From Limonium bicolor (taxonomy: Eukaryota; Streptophyta; Magnoliopsida; Caryophyllales; Plumbaginaceae): a DNA stretch of 64,000 nt. Of the stretch, positions 9,322-22,392 are shown piece by piece. The stretch covers positions 280,735,999 to 280,799,998 of the forward strand of contig CM041776.1 in assembly GCA_023374045.1 (NCBI GenBank). Direction: 5' to 3'. Every line of letters begins with the position of its first letter. Position 1 is the first letter of the stretch. A program made the position numbers and the translations under genes. The notes below the pieces were generated by a model. That model ran no database searches, had not been told where the DNA came from, and worked only from the letters and a program-made list of their open reading frames with translations.

Positions 9322-12300
9322 TGTAACACCCCGTCTTAATCCAATCATGGTTATCGCCAACTTAACAACACATATATAACATCGCAACGGAAATTAACTT
9401 ACACCAGGACCTTGCTACGGTCTGAATCGAAAAAACAACTGAACTTTAATACTTACAACCGGCTAATCAAAAATACATACCAACTGAGTTTCCAAGTGTC
9501 TCAATAACCATCATAATTCCCCACAATTACTAAAATCAACAGACGGGTGCACAGGCGCAACCCGTACTCAAAATAAATCCTGACCTAAGTCTAACCACCC
9601 CTACTCTCAAGATGAGTCTTCATAGGGAGCTTACCTGCAAAATGTAAACAATCACCCCCGAGGGGGTCAGCACCTTTGCTGGTACGATTCTTTATAGCCC
9701 CCAAGCTAACGGGGCTACGACAACTAACAGTCGATAGCATGGATTTGATTAGATACACAACATAAATAAGAAGTGCAATAAACAACAAGCCATATATGAA
9801 CAAACATAGTTCACACACAATGAACGACTTAAAAGCGTTCTCTTAGTTAGTGAGTTAATCATTTAACTCCTCAAGTTATGATTCCTCTTAATCTCAGACC
9901 ATTCTTATCTTACCTCAATCTTAATCCTTATCTCAATATCAGTATACAAACCGTTCTTTAAATAGAAATGGTTGTATCTTATCTCAATGTTTATTTTTGT
10001 CGGGTCAAAAGTAACCCTAGCCAACGAGCTATTAACTCCATTGGTTGAATAAACAACTTTTCTTAAATTTAGGATTTAGGTGATCCTACCGCATCATCTT
10101 AATCTGCCTCCTACCTTGGACTGAAATCCAAGGTAGCGGAGGCGACATAGACAACAAGTCCGAAGACAAGTCCTCAAGCGGAAGTCAGATCTGATTCAGA
10201 TACCGACCCCCTTTTTCCTTAACATGCATGACCGGAGTCAGTCCCGGATTCCTCACTCCCCCCAAGTTCCAGTTAGTAGAAAGTCTTAAAGACGAAGTGT
10301 TATTTAAACCTTTCTCGGGTATTAACCAACCAACAAATATGGGAGTGAATTTCTTATCTCATTCAATGTTACTAAGTGTTGTTAGTGACTAATCTCAAAG
10401 TCGAGTGTGTTAGTACAAGGCAAACACACAAGAAGATAATAGTCCGATTGCATGCTTAATCTTGTCTTAGTCATAGCAAGTAAACAAGTAGCACACAAGC
10501 CGAGGGACACCTCGTTAGCAAGCAGGTTACAAGAAAATCATACCGTTCACCGTTGTTTGTTAATTTCTTCCATGTTACTTAAATTACTTAACCCCTAATT
10601 ATCCCCATCTAACATCTCTTAAGTTCTTATAAACTTAACCTTAAACACTTAAAACCATTTACTTAACTTAATCCCTTAAGTCCTTATTTGCTTGTTTATC
10701 TAATCATTATTTCCCTCTTAAGGGCATACCACTAATACCACTTAACATTCTTAAAATTTAAAGTTTTTTTATAAGTAAGGGCCAACCGACCCACCGACCG
10801 ACCCAACCCCCTGGGTCAGTCCATTCTAGAAACTTTTGGTTTCTCTAAATTTCCCCGACCGACCCAAGACTCTCGGGGTCGGTCGATTCCAGAACACTCC
10901 GGCTGGTTTAGTACAGTCCGACCGACCCAGAGAGAGTCGGTCCACTGCATAATCTTCCCAAAAATTGTCTAACTTGCTCCAAACTTCTTCCCAAGCTTCC
11001 TAATAGGTTCTAACCTCATTTAGGCACTTAATACCCTCTTAAACTATCCATCAAGTAGTTGATAAACCCTCCATTTAATCCATTGACCATTTCATCACAT
11101 TCTTACACCAATTTCTACACTTAACATTTAACCACCTACACTTCCAACTTGTAAATTGTTTGACTAAGATTCCTACTATCCAAAGTGTTCCTTTTTCACC
11201 AATATAACTTCTCCTCAAGCATTTTTACAATCCATATTTCCTTAATCAAGTTTCCTAAACATTCCTAAAGCCACATATCCTAGTTTACACTTACACTCTC
11301 ACAAGTCATTATCCCTCATTTTCTTCCAAACCATACACAAGTCTCCAAACTTCTCTTGTCATGGTTTTGGTACCTTAAATTAACCATTGTAACCCCTAGT
11401 TACTCCTAGACATCCCTAGGTCATCCTACACCCAACAACACCTTAGTTTATGCATTTTCACCAAAACAACACTTAAGGTTCGCTAACACACCTATGGTCA
11501 TAAAATCTCCTTAGAACATGTTAAACACTTAGTTTCTTCACCAAATTTTGACATGGCTTCCCTAGTATATTACTACACCCAAGCACCTAGGTTTTCCACC
11601 CTTAAATAACCATGAACACTCAAACCCTCAACACATATTCTCTACACACAAATTACACCCTAACTACACCACATCACAATATAGTGCATAAACTGAAATT
11701 ACTTGGCACTTAGGCCCTTAAATGACATGGCTCTTAGGTCCTTAAATGACATAAAACTTAACCACTGAATTTCCTACAATTAATAGCCTTTGACCTGCAA
11801 AAACATACAACAATGCTCCCATTGCAATGATAGTGTTCTTGTAATTCACCTTGTGATTGTTTACCTGTCTCGTTTTTCCATTTGCTCCTTAGTCACAAGT
11901 TCTCAAATATAATCATGTTCTTCCTCCTAGGTTTTGTAACCCTTTCCTAATGTAAACTCTAAGCTACAAATTCCCCTTTATCAAAGTCCCTTCCTTAAAG
12001 CAATAGAACACCTTAAGGTAAGACATTTACCTTGTTTCTCTTCCTAGCTTCTCACACTTTTCCCCTTAGATTTCCTTGTTTGATTTTCGGCCACCAACTT
12101 AAATTCCCTTGCCAATGTTCTAATCAATATAAAATGACTCTAATGAGTGCTAAAGAATACACCAACCTTAAGGAATCATTCCTTGGTCAAAAATGTGTTT
12201 TAAGGTATTAAAATGAATGTTTACCTTTGAAGTCTTAAGATAGGCTTGGATATGAATCAAGGAGGACCTCCTCTAGTCCATGGAGAATAGAAACAAGCTA

Positions 12301-13020
12301 GTTCAAGGGATAAAAACAAGGCTCCATGAGAGGTGATTTTCGGACATGTGTGAAAAACAATGGAAAGTTGATTTTTCTTCTAGTTTCCTTACATTAAATG
12401 AATGGAGAAGCTAATGGACTCTTCAAGCTGATTTTTCCTCCTTCAATGGCAATTTTCCATGGTACCAAAATGGAGCTTTTGGAGATTTGGAAAGATAGAA
12501 AGCAAGAGCTTGATCTAACTAAGAATAATGTGTTTAGTTTTGATTTTGGAGCTAAAATGAGTGCTATGTGAGCAAAGCATGATGGAGGAGGAATGGACCT
12601 GCTTCTTACGTGAATGGAGAAGGGAGGAAGAAAGTGAAACCGGGGGGGGGGGGGGGGAAGGAAGGAAGAAAAGAGGAGAGAGGTAAGTAATAAGGTAAGA
12701 TATTTTGTTAAAGTAAATAGTAACTTCTTTATTTCCCTCTTCTTTTAAAACATTGGCTGGCACACTTAGGTGACTCACCACCCTTAAAAACCAGACCCCT
12801 TGGTTAATAAGGATATTTATGGTCTTTGTTGACCAATTAATTAAACTTAGTTGACTAATGCTTAAACTAGGTACTATTTAGGCACTATTCATAATTAGTG
12901 CACAAATTTGTGAAATTTTTGTTTTCCCATTGATTTAGGCTTTCTAATGGAAATTTAGCCACTCAAAAACTTTTCCAAGACAATTTTTGGAATTAGAAAA
13001 TTGAGATTCTAACCTATTCT
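9322..13020 (-). repeat. 5' LTR region of the leftward gypsy element
   Basis: Begins TGTAACACCCCG directly after the primer site, typical of Tekay-like LTRs read from their 3' end. It is AT-rich and without a credible gene. It includes a cluster of GACCGACCC/GGGTCGGTC inverted motifs at 10783-10945 and a run of 16 G at about 12643-12658. The far end is not defined: I cannot see a clean CA terminus plus polypurine tract, so the end given is approximate and part may belong to another element. Confidence 0.6.
10783..10945. repeat. GACCGACCC / GGGTCGGTC cluster
   Basis: Several short GC-rich motifs in both orientations (CCGACCGACCC, GGGTCGGTCGA, GAGTCGGTCC) inside otherwise AT-rich LTR sequence; they can pair into short hairpins. 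Confidence 0.7.
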
Positions 13021-13857
13021 ACCTTCAGAAATGTGGTGTTCTTTCACGTCGGGATTCTTTGGGAGCCTCGTTGATGGTGAATCCGAATAGACTCTGACCC
13101 ATGCTTCTGACTCCTTGTTTTTCTTGATGTTCTTCATGCTTTGATGTTGTTTTGGTGAAGGTTTGAAGATGGTTGATGTTGTGGGAGTTGGAATAATTGT
13201 TTTGGTGTTGATTTTGTGAGATTTGATGCAATTTCGGGGCTCGAATGTGTAAAACCGTGGAAGCTTGAAGACAGATAGGTTTTTTTTATTGTATAGGATT
13301 CTTGGAGTTCTGTTTTGATCAAGATTTAAGGTTCCCTAAGTAGGCCTCACTAAAGATAGAAAAAATCCTGTAAAAACCGAGATTTACTGACATCTTAGCT
13401 CATGGCCTTCCAAAAGATATTTGACTATGAAATTTTAGCCACGTGTAAAGGAAGATATTTTTGATTTTTCCATGGTGGAATCGAATTTTTTGGATATTTG
13501 AATATTTTTAAATTCAATTTCTCGTCAGATTCAGTCAGAAATAACTAGAAAATTATTGGAAGTTTGAAAAATCAAAATTCAAAGGCCATTATGCTCAAAA
13601 TGTCATCCTCTATCATGGGTTAAAACTTCAAATTATTCCAAGCTGATTTGAGTCATTTTCGAAGGAGAGAGAAAGTGTATACAAGGTCTAAGGAGCCTCA
13701 AAAATTATGAAAATGCCCTTAAAGATGACTGAGCAGTCCCTAACACCCCGAAACGCGCCTATCAAAATGGGATTCCTCATTACTTGATGGAAGTGTCTCT
13801 CGCAACACTAAAGCCTTGGAAGCCTTACACCGGGGGGTCAAAATTTTGGGTATAACA
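13021..13857 (-). repeat. LTR-like segment ending GGGTATAACA
   Basis: This stretch ends GGGTATAACA followed by GATTGCCCCCCAC, which read leftwards would be a polypurine tract (GTGGGGGGC) next to an LTR starting TGTTATACCC. No coding sequence is convincing. The left border and a partner LTR are not seen, so the assignment is tentative. Confidence 0.35.
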
Positions 13858-13938
13858 GATTGCCCCCCACTAACTAGACTTTGTAATGGATATGAAGAGT
13901 CTAGTTGATGCTTGAGTGTTACCCCAAAATTTTGGATC
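13838..13938. repeat. Imperfect palindrome with nested arms
   Basis: Outer arms CAAAATTTTGGGTATAACA (ending 13857) and TGTTACCCCAAAATTTTG (from 13919) are inverted copies. An inner pair ACTAGACT / AGTCTAGT lies between them. The transcript could fold into an interrupted hairpin of about 100 nt. Confidence 0.7.
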
Positions 13939-13974
13939 TTAAAAGACCCTGTATGCTATTGAAAACTGATAAAT

Positions 13975-14625
13975 TATGTCGAGCTATTCGGAGGAGCTGA
14001 TTACCTATGCCATAAAAGGAAAACGATGTCAAGCTATTATAAGGCGCTGACTACCTAAGAGTGAAGTGAAAAGATGTCGAGCTATTCTAAGACATCGACT
14101 ACCTAAAGGTTAAAGTGATGTCGAGCTATTCTAAGGCATCGACTACCTGAAAGGGTGAAATGATGTCAAGCTATTCTAAGGCGTTGAATACCTGTAATGA
14201 ATGAAATGATGTCAAGCTATTCTAAGGTGTTGACTACCTGAAGTGATGAAATGATGTCAAGCTATTCTAAGGCAATGACTACCTGAAGTGATGAAATGAT
14301 GTCAAGATATTCTAAAGCGTTGACTACCTTAAGTGATGAAATGATGTCAAGCTATTCTAAGGTGTTGACTACCTGAAGTGATGAAATGATGTCAAGCTAT
14401 TCTAATGCGTTGACTACCTAAAGTGATTAAATGATGTCAAGCTATTCTAAGGCATTGACTACCTGTAATGAATGAAATAATGTCAAGCTATTCTAAGGTG
14501 TTCACTACCTAAAGTGATGAAATGATGTCAAGTCATTCTAAGGCGTTCACTACCTAAAGTGATGAAGTGATGTTAAGCTATTCTAAGGCATTGACTACCT
14601 GAAAATAAAATGAAGTACACTAAGC
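13975..14625. repeat. 45-bp tandem array (GATGTCAAGCTATTCTAAGG)
   Basis: About fourteen copies of a unit of roughly 45 bp containing GATGTCAAGCTATTCTAAGG and GTTGACTACCTGAAGTGATG, with point differences. Non-coding. Sub-repeated 3' regions of this kind occur in Tat/Ogre-type retroelements, but no such element is recognisable here. Confidence 0.9.
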
Positions 14626-14699
14626 ATTCTAAGGTGCCGGAACCTATAAATGAATGAAAAGAGGTGTAATATATAATGAGATTGATGCAATGTGTTTGA

Positions 14700-15010
14700 T
14701 GAGAGCAGGTAAGTCTTATGACGAGCCTAAGAGTGTGATGTTAGGTCTTATTATGAGCCTAAATGTATGCTAGGTCTTACCATGAGCCTAAGGGAATGAT
14801 GCTAGGTCTTATGGGTGCCTCAAACGAATGAGTGTAGGAAAGGTCTTATGGGTTCCTGAAATGAATGAATGTAGGTTAGGTCTTAAGGGTGCTAGAAGTT
14901 ATTGAATGTAAAGTAAGTCTTATGGGTTCCTGGGGTGATTGAATGTAAGGTAGGTCTTATGGGTGCATGTGGTTGTTTTTTTGGTGATAGGACTTATGTG
15001 TGCCTAAGGT
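14700..15010. repeat. Degenerate repeats of TAGGTCTTATGGGTGCC
   Basis: Six or more imperfect copies of GTAGGTCTTATGGGTGCCT or GGTCTTATGAGCCTAA spaced about 45-60 bp, placed between the 45-bp and the 33-bp arrays. Confidence 0.75.
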
Positions 15011-15014
15011 TTAG

Positions 15015-15640
15015 GAGTGAAACCCATCCTAACTCGGTTGCCTATGGAGACCAAGATCCGTCTAACTCAGTTGCTTATGGATACTGAGATCCATCTAACT
15101 CAATTGCTTATGAAGACTGAGACCCATCCTAACTTGGTTGCCTATGGAGACCGAGATCCGTCTAAAACTCAATTGCTTATGGATACTGAGATCCATCTAA
15201 CTCAATTACTTATAGAGACTGAGACCCATCTAACTCAGTTGCTTATGGAGACTAAGATCCGTCTAACTCAGTTGCTTATGGAGACTGAGGACCGTCTAAC
15301 TCAGTTGCTTATAGAGACTGAGATCCGTCTAACTCAGTTGGTTATGGAGACTGAGATCCGTCTAACTCAGTTTCTTATGGAGACTAAGATCCATCTAACT
15401 CGGTTGCTTACGGAGACTGAGATCAGCCTAACTCAGTTGCTTATGGAGACTGAGATCCGTCTAACTGAGTTGCTTATGGAGACTGAGATCCGTCTAACTC
15501 AGTTGCTTATGAAAACTGAGATCCGTCTAACTCAATTGCTTATGGAGACTAAGATCCGTCTAACTCAATTGCTTATGGAGACTAAGATCCATCTAACTAG
15601 GTTGCTTAAGGAGACTGAGATCCGTCTAAACTTGACTTGG
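15015..15640 (+). repeat. 33-bp tandem array with open frame (11-residue repeats)
   Basis: About nineteen copies of a 33-bp unit (CTTATGGAGACTGAGATCC followed by GTCTAACTCAGTTG). As the period is a multiple of three, the plus strand stays open for 244 codons (15017-15751) as repeats of METEIRLTQLL. The hydrophobic spacing would be coiled-coil-like if translated, but nothing supports translation and the open frame follows trivially from the period. Confidence 0.92.
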
Positions 15641-15649
15641 TTGTTTGAA

Positions 15650-18500
15650 GAATACAGTACGTTTGATGATGTGAGGATGCAAAACATGTTTTATCAAATG
15701 ATTGTGATCACGATAAAAAGCAAATTGTCAAAGTTCCAAACATGGAAATGATAAGGTTTACATAGGTATTGCAAGGTGAAATTGAAGTGCTCGTGAAAAC
15801 CAAAAATTGCACAAAGAAAGAAATAGTTGAAAATGTGCTGAACGTGGCAATGTATTTCGTTACCTTATGCTAGGTTATGTTTATGACATTTAGGCAATTT
15901 GGTGGATCAAATGAGGAGAAGAGGGCATGGTGGTCTTTTTGGCATTTGATTTAAGGTTAGGGAATATTAAGAAAATAGAGTATTCATTTCTCGATCATTC
16001 ATCCCGACAGTTTCTTTAAGCGTCTTCTTCCTCCCTTCTTCTCCCTTCTCAGTTTCCAAGTGATTTCCTACTGGTTTGTTCTGGTGCTAATTCGTTGGTG
16101 TTTTATATACACCTTCTTGATTTGGTCAATGTGGTCAACCCTTTTAATTTGATCAACACATTTCTAATAACCTTAGAAATATTCTAAGTTATTTAATCTC
16201 CTTAACTTAATTAAACCCTTAACCATTTATGTAATGGTTTATATACACCTTCAAACATTCTAATGATGAATTAGGTTTTCTTTCCTAATCATCTTCATCC
16301 ACAATTAAATTCTCAAACTTTATTTTATAATCTCACTACTTTAATGATGACACACTAATTTACATAAATTATAAAACTCCTTTAAGTTTCTACTAACTCT
16401 AAACCACATTAATACCTATATGCTTAATGTATTGTATATAATTCTCAACCTTAGACCAAACTTTACTCTTAATTTCCATAATTCTCACATATAATCCAAT
16501 CTTATTTAATATTACAAAATAGCACCAATTATTTTCCTAACTTTACAAATCACCTTCAATTTCAACTATTTTATAATTCCAACTTCTCACTTAATTATTT
16601 CAAAGTTCCAAACTCAATTCTTCAAAATACCAAATAGACCTTAATATGTCGATTTGATTTCCAGCCTAGACTTTTTTCAAATTACAGTTTAACCCCACAA
16701 TTTTCCTAACTTTCCAAATTCACCACAAAGTCTTCCTAAGTTCAATTTTCAATCTTTTCTTTCTTACTTAGGAAATTACAATTTGGGCCCACAAGTTTTC
16801 CAAGGTTTACAATATACTCCCAAACTTTACTAAAACTTAGATTTCTCATTTCTACAAACACTTAGATTTTCGGCGCTATTACATTTATCACTCCAACACT
16901 CATCTTTTAGTAATCTCCAACTTAATCCTTTAGTCTAGTAATTACCAGTACATCCTTTAAACTTCTAATTACACTTAAACCCTAATTTGTCTCTAACTTC
17001 ATCCAAACCAATTCAATTTTTGTAAGTAATATTCCCCTGGAATTTTGAAGTGTTTTATTCACTCCAACAGGCCCTAAAACATTAGACTTTTACACATAAT
17101 ACTATGTCATAATAACCTTAACTTTTGGAAGTCATAATTCTACCAAAATGCTCACTAAACTAGCCTATACTTTTGGCTATCATGTAAGTCATGATATATA
17201 GTTTCAAGAATCCAATCATAATAACGAAAATATTTTCGGACATAACAATACCCATACTGTCCAAAGTCTAGTTTTTACACAAAACCGCTTAAACTTAGTA
17301 AAATAACACTTTAAACCCATAAACTATTAGTAAACAAAACTATACATGTTAGTATAGATCTAGGTTCGTTTTTAGGTCATATTAGTCCATTTTTCAACCC
17401 TTTATTTCGTCCATATACTTTACCCAAAAATAAACAACTCAAAACACCAAAATAAGCCTTAAGGTTTGAATGTTACCCTTAATGCTCTAAAACTAGGTTT
17501 TCCTCCACCAAATTTTGGCCCTATATTAATATGACAATAAAATGATATATTTTTTTAAATCTAAAGGTTATATGAAGGTTTTAGGCTCTATAAAATCAGA
17601 ACCAAAGCTTACCCTTGCTTAGTGTTGTTTTCCTCGATTTTTCACCTTGTTTTTCCTTGTTTTAGGCCAAACACACCATATGGGTTCTGATTCATTTCAT
17701 CCATGATTAGAAGACAAATTTAGGGTCTTAAGACTCCCGGAGATGATCATAGGAATAATTAAGAGCTTAAAGCACAAAATATGCACTAAGGAGTAGGATT
17801 TACCTTTGAGCTCTCAAAGTTGTTATTTTGTTCCAAATATCGACCACCACTATAAACATATGTATTAAGTTATATCTTGGTATATCCAAGGTTTATAAGG
17901 TATGTTTGAGCATTAAAACCCTAGTTTCCAGGCTCACATTTAGGCTGAAGTATACCTTTGCGTTGAGCTTGTTTTCCTTTGGATTTTCTGCCAGTAATGG
18001 AGCTTGATGAAGCTCAAGTATTTTATGAAGATAGGTGAGGAAAATGAGCTAAATTAGGCTGGATTTTTGGACATATATACTCAAAGGAAGAGCTTGAAGC
18101 TTAGAGCACATTTTCCTTACCTTAAGCTTGGTTGAACTAGGTAGTCTTCTCCATTATTTTTTTCCAAATTTTTGGCCTCCAATAGTGTATAATTTAGGCC
18201 TAGATGAGAAGATAATGAGTTGGTGTTGTTCTTTCTTTGTAGAATAAGAAATGAAGAAGATTTAAGAGGTAAAACAAGTGTTTAGGTGGAGCGTTTGTTT
18301 AACACTTTGGGTTCTTACATGGGAGCAAGAATGGAGAAAAACATGAGGGAGGAAGGAGATGAGAAACATAATCCAATGGAGGAGGAAAGTGAGTCTAAGA
18401 GATATTTGATTAAGAACCTAGGTAAGAAAGAAGCAAAGTTGGACTTTTGTGACTTAAATCATTCTCCTTCCAAAGAAGCAAATTTGAACTTGTCTTAGTG
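15650..18500. other. AT-rich LTR-like DNA without genes
   Basis: Long AT-rich tract resembling the style of 10.6-12.7 kb (CTTAACC, TTTACCTT and similar strings, TTTCGGCC-like words). It probably represents degraded LTR or untranslated retroelement sequence. No ORF, RNA gene or terminal structure recognised. Confidence 0.4.
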
Positions 18501-21500
18501 TGTTCACACCTGGCCACTAATGACAGTTAGATAAATCAATTCCAACTACCTGACTCTGATTCACAAGCATCACTTAATCATCCTTATTATATCAAAAACA
18601 TACTAATGGGTATAAAGTAAAACATTCAATTACAAAAACCGATCAAAGACCTTTGGGCATCTTTTATAAGGGATATTGTAGTCTCTCCTTTTTCCGGTTT
18701 CCAGTATTCAGTCTTATTTTTCAAGGGTTTCTGATATGGCAAAGACCCTCATCAATGGTTTTCATGATTTAACCCTATTTTTCAAGGGTTTCCGAATCTA
18801 ACCATGATTTTTTTTCATTATGAATGGGGAATTTAGGACAAAAATTAAAGGAAAAACTCTCGGCTGTTGCTTTTATTCTAAGGCAATTTCGCAACCTCAT
18901 AATGCATCATTTTATTCTTTTTCTTCTTCTTTTTTTTCTTTTTTCCTTCTTTTTTCAACAAACCCATTTAAGATTTTCACCCAAAAGACTTTTCACCATT
19001 TTGAAAAGAAAGTAAACATATTACCCAAAAGTAAATTAGAGATAAAAAGAGGAGTAAGGTCATATACTCATGTAAATAAAGAGAATCATGAAGTTAAAAA
19101 CATAAATCTAAAGGTCATTAGAAAGCTTACCTCTTGAGAGAACAACCATTTATCCTTCCCTAATTTTATATGATCAAAGACATGCAAAAAGCTTAGTAAA
19201 ACATTGATAAGATTTCAACTCACCATATTAAATATATATAATAACTCATTTTTTAGTAAATATATGTATTTTAAAAATCAAAATAATTTTTTAAAGGGGG
19301 AACCCCTCCCTACACTTGGCAGGAACATGGTCCCCAGTGTTCAAAGAAAAAATAAATAAAGAAATTTATAAAGAATTAATAGAAAATTAAGCAAATAATG
19401 AAAGAAAAGGACTCCCCTGGGGTGAAGAAGACCAGATGCGTGGGGGCCCTACACTTAGCCCTTGGCTACTTGGCGGAATGATCAGAGATCTTGGTGACGG
19501 ATTTCGCATGCTCCTTTGGATTAAGTTCAGTTTAAGACGGGAGTTGACCAGGTGGTCTAGATTGAGCAAGAAGTTGCTACATTTACAACTGCAACAACTT
19601 GTGCTCCTTGCGAATGGTCGAGATCTCTTTGTGAGCATCTTGGGTTTATTCATCAGAGCTGTCATCATATCACGTAATTCAGCCATCTCGGCCTCTGATG
19701 CAGATGCAGGTTGGGATGGTGGGTTGGAAGGAACTCCTCCATTAGGAGTCTGCATGAATTGCCTTTGACCTCCCTAGTACCCGACATGAGTTTGGAAGTT
19801 CTAAGGGGGTTGGCCCCCATGCTGCCAAGACTGCCTAAACCCAGCATTGTTGCTCACATAATTTGGTTCCTCAGCATTCTAAAAGTCTTGCAATTCAGGG
19901 CCCTGGGCGTGTGGTCGTGCACTAACCACATTAGTCTGCTAAGCAAGAGAATTCATTGTCATTTGCTCCACCACCTTTTGTAGAGCACTCATCTTCATTG
20001 ACGTTTGAGAATTGCTCTCCAATAACTGCTCATGACTCTTCATTAAGGTATCGAATTTTCTGTTGCCCTTGCCCACTTGATATAAGCCTACGGTACCACC
20101 CCTGGATCCACCCGTGTCCCAATCTCTAAGTTCTTCGCAAAGAGTTTCAATCCCACTCAGGAATTTCTCTCCTGGCCTTTCAGGATATCAGCACCAAGGG
20201 AGGATAGTGTCATAGTTTTGCATTGGTTTACTAATCCCTTGTAGAACAACTGGGAAAGTTGTTCCTTGGTGAGGCCGTACTGAGGACATGTTCGGAGCAA
20301 CCCTTTGAATCTATCCCAAATCTCATAGATGTTCTTCGAACCAGATTGTTTAAAGTTGTAAACCTCAGCGATCATCTCCAGGGTGTGACTTGGTGGCAGG
20401 AACTTGGTATAAAATTTGGTTACCATGTCATCCCTTGTGGAAATAGTACTTGGGGTTAGACTATGGTACCATTTGCTGGCAGCCCTTGCAAGACTATGGG
20501 GAAAGAGGGAGAGTCTTGCATATTGTAGGACGGCGTTGAAGGCAGTCAGGCTATTGGTGCATTGTAGAAATTTAGTTATGTGGAGCAAGGCTTCGTCCGG
20601 TTTCGAGCCATTGACATGCCTAACTCTTTCACACAGTGAATCTGATGATATGGTTTAAGTTTTTGCCACTCATCGTACTCGTTTTGTGTGGGGGAGGGAG
20701 GTTGATGGCGGGCTTCTGGCCTTGATTGGAAGGCCGATTAAATTTACAGATGGTTGGGGTTACCATTGCCTGGTGTATTTGATGTTATTTGTGTAGGGGG
20801 TGTGTTTCGTTGGTTCTTGCATTGTCTTGCGTGTGCAAGGTCCTCTAAGTTGAGGAAGGAGCTAATTCGGGATCGAAGTTGGATAAATCTTCTGGAAGAC
20901 TATTCGATCAGAGAAGCATTCACCTTATAACTTGAGGAGGAGCAAAACATAACATTATAATATTTTTTAATTATAAAGAAAAGAAAGAAAGTAAAGTATA
21001 AAGATGGTCTAAAATGAAAACAGGTAAAAGAAAAGTAAGGTTAAGGGAGCCGGGCATAGTGCCGGGAGTCATGCGTCTGGCATTGGACTTCCTCCAAATG
21101 TGTCGGGTACCCTTACCCGGCATTACGCACGGCAAAATCACTCAAAGAGAAATTAATGTATCAAAGAATACGAAGAAGTAAAAAGGAAATAAAAAAGATA
21201 AGAGAAATAAAAAATACGGTAAAAGAAGAAAAAAGTAAAATATAATAAGAAATGAAAAAAAAGCGGTATAAGAGCAAATCTATATATCTCTAAATATGAA
21301 TAGAAAGTATAATACGGGCGGGTAGAGTGTCGGATGTGTCCTGTCCGGCGTCGGACTTCCTCCAAAATGCCGGACGTATTGTACCCGGCAGTGTGCATGG
21401 CACATTCAACTTAGTAAAAACAATGGACGAATTAAATCAAAGAATAAAGAATAAAGAATAGGACAATTACCGATTTTAGGACTTGGACTAATTCCAAGTC

Positions 21501-22392
21501 CTCGGCAACGATGCCATTTTGCTAACAAGGAAATTGTAGGGGAAAAGAATGTACAAAAATGAATAAAAATAATAAAAGAATCCTACAACTCTACTACAGG
21601 TAGCAAAAATCCCGGTCGGAATATAGTGTGAGTAAATTACAACCAAGAGTATCGAACCCAAGGGACTTAATAGAAATTAGTCCTAATCCTCAGTAATTAC
21701 CTGTTCTAAAAAAATGGCAGAAAAGTAGATAATAATTCAAAATCAACATAACTAACTAAAATCTAAAAGTACGGTATTTACAACGATTTGCCCTAGGTTT
21801 GGGATTGTAATCAACAAAGTATCAATATAATCACACAATAAAATTACAAGACTCAAATTTAACCAAATAAATGAACGTGTCGGATGGCCTGCCAGACACC
21901 AGATGCACGACACCTTCAAAGACCTTGAATGTGCCGGACACCAGACTCCCGATAGTCTACTCGGCGTATTCAAGTGTCAATTGCATTTCCATGTTTGGGT
22001 ATGACAATAGGAAACTCACTACCCATTGTTGAATCCAACATATTTCATGCCACGAAACGAACAAGGTAGTGGGAGAAAATTGATTAAACTCGAAAATCTT
22101 AAGTGTTGCTCCCACTGATGCGCATAAGACAATGATAAAGATTCATTAAGACTTTCTCCTTCCAATCCTACTCTTGATTGATAAATCTCAAGTAGAACCT
22201 TGAATAAGAAGAATAAGTGATCAACATATCCAACTTGTGACTAACCGACATCTTAATAAATGCTTGTATTTATATTTAAATGATCATATTGTTTACAAAG
22301 AGGAATTCATCCCTAACCAAGAACAACAAGGATTTCTACTTCACCATTTACACAAACAAATGAAGAGATACAATAAGGAGAAGGAAATTGAT
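18500..22392 (-). mobile_element. Truncated gag-only (TR-GAG-like) retroelement, copy 1
   Basis: Homologous over its length to the intact element at 26109-32376, and read leftwards. Shared landmarks are the CCCTACACTT boxes (about 19310 and 19448), gag (19387-20588), GC-rich CCGGxx repeats (21050-21130, 21310-21390), a mutated tRNA-Asp primer site (about 21500-21515) and an LTR start TGCTAACA at 21520. The LTR is cut at 22392, where a TGTAACACCC LTR begins. The left side has no LTR, so the element is truncated at both ends. It is more diverged than copy 2. Confidence 0.82.
19387..20588 (-). pseudogene. Athila-like gag (copy 1)
   Basis: Minus-strand reading 20588-20157 is a Retrotrans_gag domain: LHITKFLQ, LQYARLSLFPHSLARAASKWYHSL, DDMVTKFYTKFLPPS, EMIAEVYNFKQ, YEIWDRFKGLLRTCPQYGL, QLFYKGLVNQCKTM. 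Frameshifts precede the C-terminal Q/P-rich part (about 19850-19600: AEMAELRDMM). Gag would form virus-like particles and bind element RNA. No protease, RT or integrase follows before the element's 3' end, matching copy 2 and indicating a gag-only family rather than chance loss. The frame is broken, so it is non-functional as written. Confidence 0.82.

Noticed and set aside
12643..12658. Run of 16 G as a functional G-quadruplex
   Set aside because: A single homopolymer in degraded LTR DNA, prone to sequencing error; no supporting pattern.
14100..15600. Possible CRISPR-like array
   Set aside because: Repeats are directly adjacent and degenerate with no unique spacers, in a plant genome; ordinary minisatellites.
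18820..19137. 105-codon plus ORF, related to the one at 27990-28271
   Set aside because: Repeated because both lie in the same region of the TR-GAG-like element; T-rich low-complexity translation, antisense to the element.
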